Positions 18,518 to 28,500 of a stretch of DNA of 37,685 nt are shown here, piece after piece (positions within the stretch are counted from its first letter, which is position 1; the number at the start of each line of letters is the position of its first letter). The notes under the pieces were generated by a model. It saw nothing but the letters and a program-made list of their open reading frames with translations, searched no databases and was not told the origin of the DNA. Position numbers and translations under genes: made by a program. Source of the DNA: Coemansia sp. RSA 1804 (taxonomy: Eukaryota > Kickxellomycota > Kickxellomycetes > Kickxellales > Kickxellaceae); assembly GCA_027578815.1 (NCBI GenBank), contig JANBTH010000093.1, positions 1 through 37,685 on the forward strand, written 5' to 3'.

Positions 18518-18746
18518 AATGCGCCGGTGCACACGATAGAAACGAGAGATATGTGATGGATACTATATGTGAATATAAAATATGAGGTGACAAATAAGGA
18601 TGTGTAAACGGGCGAAGCGTGAGGAAGAATGAAGGGAAGAAAGGAAGGCTAAGCTGATGTTCTGGGGGCAATAGGGTAATGTAAAGTCAAAGGTGGCTGA
18701 CAGAAGGAAAAAGGGATGGTTGATATGGCGCACCTGTGGGCTGGAT

Positions 18747-20561
18747 CTAGAAGGCGTTTTTGCGGGTAAGCATGTCGAAGCGCTTGTAGGTGTATCCGAC
18801 AAACGCCAGATCCTTCTGGGGCTCAGATTCTGTGGCAGCAGCAGCGGCTGTAGGGACAATGTTGTCAAACGGCGATGTGGTCTGATCAATCTCATCGATG
18901 GGGAAGTGCGACGTGTCAGTGATCGAGGAGAGCGGCGGAATCCACGGCGGCCGTGTGCGTGTGCGCAGCGATGCCCAGTCGACGCCATTGAAGAACTGGT
19001 GCTGCTTCAGCTCCCACGCACCATTCCGACCCAACCTGTTCTGCTGGTCGCAGAGGAGCGAGCGGATCAGATGCACAGACTCTGGCGACAGTCTGACGTC
19101 CTTGGGGAACACCAGAGACTCGCGCCAGTGCATGATCTTGCGATAGGTCTCGTGCGAGTTGTCGCTGCAGAACGGCGGATACCCGGCCAGACACTCAAAC
19201 ATGATCGCACCCAGCGACCACCAATCGCATGCCTTGTTGTACCCCTGCTGTAGGAATATCTCAGGCGCAATGTAGTCAGGTGTGCCAACCGTGGAGTACG
19301 CCAGCTGGCGGCGATTGCGCTTCCACGTGGCCAGCTTCTCTTTGCTCGAAAGCGTAAGCGTGATTTCGCGCCGAAGCGTCTCGATCGGCTGCTTGTTGGG
19401 GTTGTCTGAGGATGCACCATCCTGACCTGCAGCGGAGCTGGGTGTGGCGCCAACGGCAGCAGCAGCAGCCTTGTCGTCAGGGTGCTCCTTGTGGATACTT
19501 TCAAGCAGCTTCTGGTAGTACGCAGAGTCATGCTGACGGTGGAAGCCTGTAGACAGACCAAAGTCTGAAAGCTTTATGTGGCCGTCCTTGTCTATCAGGA
19601 TGTTGTCAGGCTTTATGTCGCGGTGAATAAAGCCAAGACGATGAACATCCTCGAGGGCCAAAACACACTCGGCCATGTAGAAGCGGGTGACGTCCTCGGG
19701 GAAAATGTCGTACTTGATAAGCATGGTCATCAAGTCACCGCCAGGCAGAAACTCCATGATCAGATAAAGGTTGCGCGAATCCTGGAACGAAAAGTACAGC
19801 TGCACAACCCACATTGAGTCCGACTCTGCCAGCACATCGCGCTCAGCACGAACATGTGCAAGTTGGTCCTTCTTGATCATCTCGGTCTTGCGTAGTATTT
19901 TCATTGCAAAGATCTTTCCGGTATCGTGTTTCTGCACCAGACGCACCTCGCCAAACGCGCCACGCCCAATCACCTTGACCGTCTGGAAATCGTTCACGCT
20001 AAGCTTTGTCCGACGCAGTCGCATAAACCCGCCCTCCTTCGACCCTAGGTTTTGCAGCTGTCTGTGTTTGCGCTCCTCTGACGATGATCCGCTCTCTGTC
20101 ACCAGCCGCTGCTCCAGGTCCTTTCTGCGCTGGTTGCGCTCGATGCACTGAGCCATCAGGTCCTTGTAATACGACTCGAGCTTCAGCTTGGCAACCGTGG
20201 CCTTTTCAACCGTGGATCGTGTGTAGCTGGCTGCCGACCGTGAAAATGGCTCGTCATCATCAACAACGCCACCTATCTGCGTAGTGGTAGTGGAAGTAGT
20301 ACCAATGGTATTAGTGGCTGTGGTTGCCCCGCTGACGCCCATGTTGGCCATCCCGGTGTTTATTGTGGGCACATCGGCCTGTAGCGACTGCACCGAGTGC
20401 GAGGACCGCACAGAAAGCGCAGGCGACGTGGTTGCCCGCCCCTCTTCGGCCACCAGGTTGCCGGCAGCTCCCAGGTTGGGCGTGAATGGCCTGCTGCCTG
20501 GGTTGTTGGTGCTGTTGGTGCTATTAGGCGCGCTGTTGTTGGCGCCTCCAAGGTCGGCCAT
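18747..20561 (-). CDS. NDR-family serine/threonine kinase (Cbk1/Orb6/Cot-1 type)
   Basis: This encodes 604 residues from the ATG at 20561 (MADLGGANN); upstream the frame has only a TTG. Residues 1-105 are Asn/Ser/Thr-rich and disordered. About 110-180 is the basic helical region that binds Mob2-type coactivators (ESYYKDLMAQCIERNQRRKDLE). The glycine loop IGRGAFGEV is near 196-204, the HRDIKPDN catalytic loop near 311-318 and DFG near 330. A long insert before the activation segment carries an Ala run and QDGASSDN. The segment AYSTVGTPDYIAPE lies near 424 and the hydrophobic motif FVGYTYKRFDM near 587-597. Both regulatory phosphosites (Ser in AYS, Thr in GYT) are present. Such kinases control polarised growth and septation in the RAM/MOR pathway. 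Orthology to Cbk1 rather than a Lats/Dbf2-type kinase is supported by the YTYKRF ending. Confidence 0.95.
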   Translation of the reverse strand: MADLGGANNSAPNSTNSTNNPGSRPFTPNLGAAGNLVAEEGRATTSPALSVRSSHSVQSLQADVPTINTGMANMGVSGATTATNTIGTTSTTTTQIGGVVDDDEPFSRSAASYTRSTVEKATVAKLKLESYYKDLMAQCIERNQRRKDLEQRLVTESGSSSEERKHRQLQNLGSKEGGFMRLRRTKLSVNDFQTVKVIGRGAFGEVRLVQKHDTGKIFAMKILRKTEMIKKDQLAHVRAERDVLAESDSMWVVQLYFSFQDSRNLYLIMEFLPGGDLMTMLIKYDIFPEDVTRFYMAECVLALEDVHRLGFIHRDIKPDNILIDKDGHIKLSDFGLSTGFHRQHDSAYYQKLLESIHKEHPDDKAAAAAVGATPSSAAGQDGASSDNPNKQPIETLRREITLTLSSKEKLATWKRNRRQLAYSTVGTPDYIAPEIFLQQGYNKACDWWSLGAIMFECLAGYPPFCSDNSHETYRKIMHWRESLVFPKDVRLSPESVHLIRSLLCDQQNRLGRNGAWELKQHQFFNGVDWASLRTRTRPPWIPPLSSITDTSHFPIDEIDQTTSPFDNIVPTAAAAATESEPQKDLAFVGYTYKRFDMLTRKNAF

Positions 20562-21673
20562 GGCTTGCGTGTGTAAGTGGTGTATGCTCCAAGACGTGCC
20601 CGTTAAGAGTGTTCCAAATGTGAGACAAAGGTTGGTAAGCAATCAATTGAAATCAAATAAAGAGGAGACAGACAAATGACAGGTAGTGGTTGAGTACAAG
20701 GAAGTGGAAGAGCAACGGGGAGTGGAATAAAGCGCGTTTAGTCCAACAAGATGTACCACTGAACCAAACAAAAACAAAGCCAGAGTTGAATTGATTTGAA
20801 TTGCAACGGAGAAACGCAGACAAGAAAGAGAGTGAGTAGACCCAAGGCGATTCTAGATAGATTGCTTGAAAGGTAAATGAAGCAAAAAACGAAAATAAAA
20901 AACAAACCACCTTCGATAAATGCCAGTGGTAAATAAAGAGGAGAATAAAAAAAGGCTTAATGCGGGAAAAGACGAGCTAAAACAGAAAAAGGGAGCCGGG
21001 TCCGCACATGTCTTTCTGGCCAAGCAAAGCGTGTCCTGCACGTGGAATAGATCCATTGCGGACTTTTACATGATGTGCTGAGTTTTTTCTTCAGTACGTC
21101 TTTTGGACTTGCAAGGACAGCTGGACGGTGGTACTGCTTTCTTTCATCGTCACGCCCGGAAGCTGGATATTAAGGTAAATCCATCTCCTCTTGGATCACT
21201 CATTCTCACCCGGCTATTCCAGATCCTCCTCTTTAGCCACAGCAAGACATGGCCACAAAAAAGGAGAGACATTAGCAGGTGCTTCTTGAAGAGTCATTCT
21301 GAGCCAAGGATGGGCTGAGGTTTGTTCCTTTTTTTTCTTTCTTTTGTTTCCCCGACTCGTTTGGCTCTTGCATGCATCGTTTTTTCCAAGCAAAAGCGTG
21401 GATGGCGTTTAGCACAAGACACGCTTTTCTCTCTCTCTCTCTCTCTCCATTTTTTTCGTTACCTTGTATTTCTTTATTTATTTCTGTTCTGTCTTGAGCT
21501 CCTCCTTTCTTCTTCATATCCGGTACCGCTTACATCCCCAATTATTAAACTACGCTGACTCTGGGCAGCCATTTGTCCTCATTTCTGCTCAATTTGGGCT
21601 GAGACAGCAACAACAGCGCAAACACACAAAGCACTGCACTTGCAGCACGAGCAACGTAGACAGACACGCAACC
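20562..21673. other. Divergent intergenic region (NDR kinase / UPF0658)
   Basis: These 1112 bases lie between two head-to-head genes. The right half is pyrimidine-rich on the plus strand and holds a (TC)10 microsatellite, which fits the long CT-rich leaders of fungal genes. The region is likely to include long 5' leaders for both genes. No coding region is supported. Confidence 0.5.
21428..21447 (+). repeat. (TC)10 microsatellite
   Basis: Ten uninterrupted TC dinucleotides lie in the pyrimidine-rich region about 230 bases upstream of the UPF0658 start codon. Confidence 0.95.
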
Positions 21674-22810
21674 ATGAAAAGACGGCTGACGCTAAAGAAC
21701 TTTGGCATACCGACGTCGATATGGGCGCGGATGTTCATTTTGGTGGCGCTGCTCGAGGTGTTTGCGATTGTCTGCATCCAGGGATACGTGATCAAGCGCA
21801 CAGTCGACATCTACAAGAACGGCACGGAGAGCCTGTGGGGATTTGGGGTCCAGAGCGCAAGCAATACAATGACGATCACGCAGGAGTCGTTCATCGTGTA
21901 CGACGTCATATTCATCGTGGCCCAGTTCTTCCTGCTGATGCTGTGCTGGGAGGCTGTGGCGCACAAGAACACGATTCAGATCATTGCAGCTACGCTGTTC
22001 AACATCATGTGTCTGATATACTCGCTGATCCAGTACACGACGTTCTACATTCACCCGAGTGCGTCGGCAGGCATCTTCCAGAAGGACAACGACATGCGCA
22101 TTCTGCAGATCACAACGATGGTCGTGTACGCACTGTGCTCGGTTGCGTTTGCCACACTGACGTGGGAGCTGTACCAGCTGTTTGGGTGGCAGACGTATAA
22201 GAAGCTGGGCGCAAATCTGGCGCTCCGTCGGGCGTACAAGTGGCATCAGATTCTGCTGACGCTGCTGAAGCTGGACATATTCTTTTTCATCTCGTACTCA
22301 GTGCAGCTGGCGACGCTGGTGCTGCGCGTCAGCGATCCCGAAACATGGGTGCAGATTGGAGTGGTGATTCCCGGGAGTATTGTGTTTCTGATACTGTCGT
22401 TCTGGGCGCTAAAGGTGGAGAAGCGGATTGTGATGATCGTTGTCATTGTCTGTCTGGGTCTGTCGCCCGCCTATTTTATCTACAAGCTTGTGCGCATGAA
22501 TGTCGGAATCGACAAGAACGACGACCCGTATCTGGACAGCAGAAAGTATCTGACCTTCTTCATTGTTGTCACGCTGGCGCTGATTCTGGTCACGGTTTAC
22601 GTGTCGATCCGCTGCTACCGCAACTTTGGCATTGGGCTCAAGGAAGCCATCTCTGACTATGACTCCCGCAAGGCGCAGCTCAAGGCCGACAGGACGCTTC
22701 TTGATGCCAGTCGGAGCAGGGGCGACAGCGGTGCCGATGCTGGTGCGCTCCACAGACGCAGCATCCATGACGAGTACACGCAGGTCCACGAGCGCTTCTC
22801 TTTGGAGTAA
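21674..22810 (+). CDS. UPF0658 Golgi apparatus-type multi-pass membrane protein
   Basis: This encodes 378 residues. The ATG at 21674 sits in a good context (CAACCATGA); the frame upstream is open but has no ATG near the domain. Eight hydrophobic segments can be seen, roughly at residues 14-38, 76-98, 105-126, 140-162, 192-218, 225-248, 253-275 and 296-320. A conserved polar stretch, ELYQLFGWQTYKKLGA, lies in the cytosolic loop before the fifth. The C-terminal 50 residues are soluble, charged and Ser/Arg-rich. The pattern and sequence match the fungal UPF0658 family, named from a fission yeast Golgi protein. The biochemical role is unknown. It is followed by the TFB1M gene on the same strand, 404 bases on. 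Confidence 0.85.
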   Translation: MKRRLTLKNFGIPTSIWARMFILVALLEVFAIVCIQGYVIKRTVDIYKNGTESLWGFGVQSASNTMTITQESFIVYDVIFIVAQFFLLMLCWEAVAHKNTIQIIAATLFNIMCLIYSLIQYTTFYIHPSASAGIFQKDNDMRILQITTMVVYALCSVAFATLTWELYQLFGWQTYKKLGANLALRRAYKWHQILLTLLKLDIFFFISYSVQLATLVLRVSDPETWVQIGVVIPGSIVFLILSFWALKVEKRIVMIVVIVCLGLSPAYFIYKLVRMNVGIDKNDDPYLDSRKYLTFFIVVTLALILVTVYVSIRCYRNFGIGLKEAISDYDSRKAQLKADRTLLDASRSRGDSGADAGALHRRSIHDEYTQVHERFSLE

Positions 22811-23214
22811 GCCCTGCCTTTTCCGTTCTCTCATTACTGCCGCCCCCTCCCCCGTCTTGTGAATTGTACTGTACCAAGCCTTTGTTTTTCACTTTATCTC
22901 TTACTTTCTATTCTATCCTTAATTGCATCCATCTAGCCCAGCCATTGTTTTAAAGATCCTTGACTGTGCTTAATGAGATCTGGATTGCTGTTTTCTGTGG
23001 TCATCGTTTCCATGAGTATGATGTGATCTGCCCATAAAGCGCTTCCATCAAAACTGGCAAAGTCTCCTTCCCCTCATCAGATGCCAAATTTTCCGATCGC
23101 AATCCCTCAGCAGAGTGAGGAGTCAACAAGCCCTTTCACTACCACTTGTTTCTTTGCTCTCATCCAACCACCTTTCTCACGCAAACACAGGTTTTAGACT
23201 CGATTCTTTCACAC
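22811..23214. other. Intergenic region between UPF0658 and TFB1M genes
   Basis: These 404 bases are rich in T and C and carry the 3' end of the UPF0658 transcript and the promoter/leader of TFB1M. I see nothing else. Confidence 0.5.
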
Positions 23215-24153
23215 ATGGCGCTGTCAAAGCTCCCGAAGCTCCCGACAATCCGGGAACTCGTCCAGCTGTACAACTTGCGGGCCAGACAGCAGCTCAGCCA
23301 GAACTTTATCATGGACAAGAATATAACAGACAAGCTGGTCAGTCTGGCGGGGCTGGAGATGGACAACGCGCTGTGCGTGGAGGTTGGGCCGGGTCCCGGA
23401 CTGCTGACGCGATCGATCCTGGACCACGGCGCACGCAACGTGGTTGGCGTGGAGAAGGACGAGCGGTTCATGCCGACGCTCCACCAGCTGCAGGAGGCAT
23501 CGAACGGACGGTTCCGGGTGATCCTGGGCGACATGCTCAAGATCGATCACCGACAGATTGTCAGCGCTGGCAGTAAGCCAGCAGCAGAAACAGCAGCAAC
23601 GACAGGTCTTGCGGAGTTCGAGTACGTGCATCTGCTGGGCAACCTGCCATTCAACGTGGCCACGCCGCTTCTGATCCAGTGGCTCCAGCTTCTCTCGACG
23701 CGGCAGGGCATATTCTCGACGGCGCGGTCGGTGTCGATGACGCTGATGTTCCAGAAGGAAGTGGCCAGTCGGATCATCGCCTCGGCATCCGAGTCCCCCC
23801 GTGGCCGTCTCTCGATTATCTCGCAATCTGTGTGCGATGCCTTCCGTCTGTACAGTGTCCCTGCATCCAGTTTTGTTCCGCGGCCCAAAGTCGATGCCAC
23901 TGTGGTTCAGTTGCGGCCGCTGGAGAAGCCACTGCTCCGGTCGTCGCTGTCTACCCTCGAGCACTTGACGCGGTTTACGTTCATGAAGCGGAGAAAGATG
24001 CTGGCTCGGATATTCAAGGACTGGGACCCTGCCACGTTGCAGCTTCTGGAGGAGTGCGAGATTGACCCCACGCTTCGTCCCCAGGACGTGTCTACTGAAA
24101 AGTTCTGTGTCCTGGCTGGCATTATTGAGCAGCGGGGGATCAAGCTCCCCTAG
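23215..24153 (+). CDS. Mitochondrial rRNA adenine dimethyltransferase (TFB1M type)
   Basis: This encodes 312 residues from ATG 23215. It is a KsgA/Dim1-fold SAM methyltransferase. Family motifs in order are RQQLSQNFIMDKNITDKLV, the SAM-binding loop VEVGPGPGLLTRSIL, VGVEKDERF, GDMLKID, the catalytic NLPF (the form seen in mitochondrial TFB1M rather than NLPY), FQKEVASRI and SFVPRPKVDATVV. The N-terminus LPKLPTIRELVQLYNLRARQ closely parallels animal TFB1M and could serve as the import signal. The predicted job is N6,N6-dimethylation of the two adenines in the 3'-terminal hairpin of mitochondrial small-subunit rRNA. All catalytic motifs are intact, unlike the degenerate yeast Mtf1. An Ala/Thr-rich insert near residues 120-135 is unusual. 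Confidence 0.92.
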   Translation: MALSKLPKLPTIRELVQLYNLRARQQLSQNFIMDKNITDKLVSLAGLEMDNALCVEVGPGPGLLTRSILDHGARNVVGVEKDERFMPTLHQLQEASNGRFRVILGDMLKIDHRQIVSAGSKPAAETAATTGLAEFEYVHLLGNLPFNVATPLLIQWLQLLSTRQGIFSTARSVSMTLMFQKEVASRIIASASESPRGRLSIISQSVCDAFRLYSVPASSFVPRPKVDATVVQLRPLEKPLLRSSLSTLEHLTRFTFMKRRKMLARIFKDWDPATLQLLEECEIDPTLRPQDVSTEKFCVLAGIIEQRGIKLP

Positions 24154-24484
24154 TGCTAAAGAGGGGGGGCAAGCGCATTGTGCACGACGCCGCCAGTTGT
24201 TTACTTTGGTCTGTGCCATTGAAGGCGGCATGTATTGGCCCAGCAAATGCTTTTTCTTTTACAATGTAGCATCTAATTATATACATAGAAGACTTTGAAC
24301 ATCCAAACTAGCACCCCAGATATGTATATGCCACATAATAGCATTCTAGCTGCCAATACCGAGCGTGGGGTGTAATGTTTCCATGGTTGGTATATTATAA
24401 ACAGGGCAGAGGGTTGGTTCTCTAGAGATAGAGAAAAAAAGAGAAGAGTGCTTGAGCGAGTACAAGAAAAAGTAGGAGATTCGC
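24154..24484. other. Tail-to-tail gap between TFB1M and MED4 genes
   Basis: These 331 bases lie between convergent genes and should carry both 3' ends. They contain a G-run just after the TFB1M stop and a purine-rich tract near 24430-24475. No gene is seen. Confidence 0.5.
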
Positions 24485-25225
24485 TCAGCTGAGATCGGGA
24501 TTCAGATCCAAACTAAGAAGCAGATCATCAGCATCAATATCGTCAAACTGATCGTCATCCATATGCGAAGCAAACATATCATCGTCGACCTCGTCGTCAT
24601 TATCAGCACTGTCCACGGCAACCTTCTTTGTCCTGTACCGATTCAGGGTACCCGCGCGCATAACAAGCAGGAGCGGATGGGGCGGCTCGGGAGGCAGGGC
24701 GCCGCTTCTGATGTTATTGGGATCAAAGTTGGGCGGCGCACTGGTGAACATGCCCAGTTTCCTCGCGTACTCGATGATCTCGGCCACCGGCGGACGTGCC
24801 TTTTGTGCGCGTTGGGCAGACTCGATCTTCCTGCCAACGTCGGCCACGGTCTCCTCGAGCTGCTGTTTCGCGTCAAGCATGTTGTTGATGAAGTGGAGCT
24901 TCGCCTTGCCGCTCTCGATCGACAACACCTGGGTCCTGCGGATCTCCTGCTGTCGGGTCTGGTGGTGCGATATCTCGCCGTAGAGTCGCTGCAGATTGCG
25001 GTCCAGAGAGGCTAGACGTTTGGCCGTGTCCACCCGTGCCGTGGTGGTGGTGGCGGCGGCATTGCCTGTGTTTCTGCTGTTGTTGCTGGTGCTGGTGCCG
25101 CTACTACTACTTCCGACCGTGTCGAGCTGGCGAAGCAGGGTCCGGACGCTGGCCTCGTACTCGCTCAACAGGTCATTTAACAGCGTGACAAGTGGCATGT
25201 TTTCGAAATCCAAATCGCCATCCAT
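24485..25225 (-). CDS. MED4: Mediator complex subunit 4
   Basis: This encodes 246 residues from the ATG at 25225 (MDGDLDFENMPLVTLLNDLL). The upstream frame is open but reads as pyrimidine-rich leader with no conserved sequence. Residues about 5-30 and 65-140 form the helical/coiled-coil part, interrupted by a Ser/Thr/Asn/Ala-rich linker. The family hallmark is at about 148-165 (IIEYARKLGMFTSAPPNF), followed by LPPEPPHPLLLVMRAGTL. The C-terminus is a very acidic tail (DDDMFASHMDDDQFDDIDADD). Med4 is a Middle-module subunit that links transcription factors to RNA polymerase II. The start codon is 300 bases from that of the divergent TFIIIC subunit gene. Confidence 0.93.
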   Translation of the reverse strand: MDGDLDFENMPLVTLLNDLLSEYEASVRTLLRQLDTVGSSSSGTSTSNNSRNTGNAAATTTTARVDTAKRLASLDRNLQRLYGEISHHQTRQQEIRRTQVLSIESGKAKLHFINNMLDAKQQLEETVADVGRKIESAQRAQKARPPVAEIIEYARKLGMFTSAPPNFDPNNIRSGALPPEPPHPLLLVMRAGTLNRYRTKKVAVDSADNDDEVDDDMFASHMDDDQFDDIDADDLLLSLDLNPDLS

Positions 25226-25525
25226 ATTACGTGGGTGAATTGGCTTGATTAGAACAAAAAGTAAAGTAGCAAAATAAAGTGGGAAAAATAAGGCGTGTGG
25301 AAAAAAAGGCAATTTAGGATAAACGCGAAAGCAGTTTTTTGGTGTCACTTTCAAAAAAAACGTATGCTGACTTTCTCTGTTCAACAAACCCTCCCCTTTT
25401 TTTCTTCTTTCTTCAATGTAGGTTTTCATTATACTCCTGGTTCCGTTTCATTCTCCAATTATTTTGTACTATTTATTCGTCTGGACAGCACTGTTGTTAA
25501 CAAACCGAGGGAATAGGAGGCGACC

Positions 25526-28500
25526 ATGGGCAAAAGAAACGAAGCGGCCACTGGGCTTGAGGAAGAGAACATGGACAATAACAACGCAGGCAGCGACGAT
25601 GAAGCGCAGTACAACAGCACATACGACGAGGCAGCGCTGATGAACGCGGTGCGCTCGGCTGCCGAGATGCTTGCGGCCGAGGGGCTTGGGAACATGGTGG
25701 ACATCGACTCGATCCAGCGGCAGCAGGAGGAGGCAGCGGCGGCGGCAGCAGGTCTAGATGCTAGCGGCATGGTGGATCCTCAGTACTACGAGCACAACGA
25801 GGATGACGACCAGGGATCTGGGTACTATTCGTCGTCAGACAGCGATAGCGAAGGTAATAGCGACAACGACAACTATATCGACAAGTCGTCATCGCTGCTG
25901 ACCACGCAGCTTCGAGGCCTTTCTATTCCGCCGCAGCGCCGCATGAGCACCCGGCGCACAGCTGCAGCGGTCAATAACGACACCGTGCACAGGGAGCAAG
26001 CGGCCGATGACGGGTCTGAAGACAACGCACAGGAAGCCGTTGTTGAGGAGGGCGACGATGACGAGGATAGCAACTACAGGGCCAGCGATGCGTCTTCGCT
26101 CTCGGGAGACGACGAGTTCCACATCCGGGAGATCCACAACGCAATGCGCGTGTCAACGGGAATCGGCAGATCGGGGAGAAGATCAGGCCGGCGGAATAAA
26201 AAGCGCAAACCGGGGAGACCGCGTGGAAAGCAGTCGCGGTTCCCGGTGTACAGCCACGAGGTGAACCATCTCCTGGGCATGGCCAACCGGTTCTACGTGG
26301 AGAAGGAGCTGACACAGGCGTTCAACACGTTCTGCGACGTCATCCGGATCGAACCGAGCTGTGCGGCGGCATGGAACACAATGGCGCTGATCCGCGAGGA
26401 GCAGGGCAAGTACAGCCATGCGCTTCAGCTGTTGACAGTGGCCGCCCATATGAATCCAACGGACAATGCGCTTTGGGAGCGGCTGTACTCGATGCATATG
26501 GACACTGCGACACAGCTCGGAGCGTCTGTGGCAGCGGGAAGCGGCGGCGATGCAGAGGCAAAGAAGGCGTATGCGGAGGCGGAGGACCAGGCGCTGTACT
26601 GCATCGCCTATGTCACGCGTAACACTCCGCTTGACAAGGACGCGTGGGCGCGCAAGCTTGCGTTGTTGGAGAAGCGCGGCAACCAGAAGGCCATTGCCAA
26701 GTCGTACCGCTCCATGCTTCGCGCCGATCCGTACAGCATGGACACTATCCGCGTTGCGTCGGTTCTCTATGCAAAGCAGCTGGACGACATCGATGCACCC
26801 ATTGCGTGGTTTGCGCAGGCCATCGAGTTCTACAACAACCAAGCCGTGGAGATTGCCGAGAAGGCTGTAGCGCAGACCAAGGTCCAGGGTCGAAAGTCTG
26901 GCGGCAGAGGCGATGGCGATTTCGATGACAGTGAGGAGAGCTCGGATGTCGACAGCGAAGACGAGGGCGAGGACGTGTACAGCATCGAGTGGGTGCGGTA
27001 CTTTAGAAACAACCCGATACGGACGGTGCCGATGGAGGATATGGGCGGATACAGCTACAGCGACCTGAACATGCTGGCGGAGCTTCGGCTTCTTCGGCGC
27101 GAGTACGAGACGACCATCGCGGAGATCAAGCGCGGGGCGCGGTTCATCCAGGGCCGCGGACGGGACACGGCGTGGGTTGCGCTGGAGCTGGACGACCAAG
27201 ACGACACGGAGTACGAGTCTCCCGACCAGGCCGGCGCAGACAACCAGCTGCCGATTGAGCTGCGCGTCAAGCTTGGGCTGTGCCGACTGATGCTCGGGCA
27301 CGCGCAGTCGGCTGAGGCGCACATCAACCGGCTGTTTGCGGTGGATCCGGTGGTCTACGAGGATCTGTACACGGACGTCGCCGACGCTTACGCGGAGCTG
27401 GGCCACTCGCAACTGGCGGTGCGCATCTACACGATGCTGACAGACCACGCTGCCACCGACCAGCCGTCGGTCTGGGAGCGATTGGCCAAGTGCCACCGCG
27501 ACGCCGGCGATCTTGCCAGCGCTGGGGCCTTTGCGCAGCGGGTCATCGAGGCCGACCCCAACGACCTGGATATGCGCCTGTGGCTGGGTGAGCTCTACGA
27601 GGAGATGGGCGAGGTGCGTCTGGCGTACGAGATGATCAGCACGGCCGAGGCCATCCAGCAGATGGGTGACGCCGGTACCGCGCTCTCTCCCGACCAGCAG
27701 CAGCAGCAGCAGCCATCAGCCGTTCGCGGAGCCTATCGCCATCGCTTTGACGTGGACGCAGCGTCGCAGTCTGGCGCAGCGTCACAGACTGCGTCGCTGC
27801 TGGGCGGCGTGTACGAGGCGCAGAGCGGACAGGCAGCGGCAGCGACGCAGGACTATGTTGGCGGGCTGTTGCACACCAGCGTGCGGCAGCCGTCGGAACA
27901 CACGCTGCAGAAGCGGCGGAACGCAGAGGAAGAGCGCACGCGGTGTCTGGCGGCGATGCGCAGCGCTGACGTTGCATTCAGGAAGCTTGATCTTTTGAAG
28001 CCGCTGATCAGCAAAAGCAGCAGCAATAGTGTCCAGGTTGGCGGGGACCGCGAGGCGGTGGCCGACTACTGCACTACGGCCAGGCGGCTGTTTGATGACT
28101 GGCGGCATATGGGCGCCTTCTACATGACAGACAGATCGCGTCCGTTCCGCAACTACCGCTCAACCGTGATGTCGCAGCTGGAGAGCAGCGCATCGAGCGG
28201 CGACATCGACATCCTGAGCCCCGTGGGCGACGGCCAGGCAGCGGTGCAGCGGCGCTTGGCACGCATGAAGAAGCGGCTGGCAGACAAGCAGCAGCAGAAC
28301 CAGCACCAGCCGACCGAGGACAACGGTGGCAGCACGCCTGAGGACGGGGACGAGGACGGCGGCGTGGCGACGACGTTCCGAGCACAGCTGTTTGGGCGGT
28401 GGCTGGACATGTTTCTGTTCTACGCAAAGTGTCTGGTTCTCCAGAACAAGCACCAAGAGGCGCTCGACATGCTTGACATTGTGTTCCAGTCCAACGTGTT

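Noticed and set aside
20562..20642. A 27-residue N-terminal extension of the NDR kinase frame
   Set aside because: It begins at TTG with no ATG. The downstream Met at 20561 is the first plausible start.
23224..24246. A 340-codon frame antisense to TFB1M
   Set aside because: It has no recognisable domain, while the plus strand carries every TFB1M motif.
26183..27496. A 437-codon frame antisense to the TFIIIC subunit gene
   Set aside because: It is a shadow of GC-rich coding sequence. The plus strand matches the TFIIIC TPR family over its full length.
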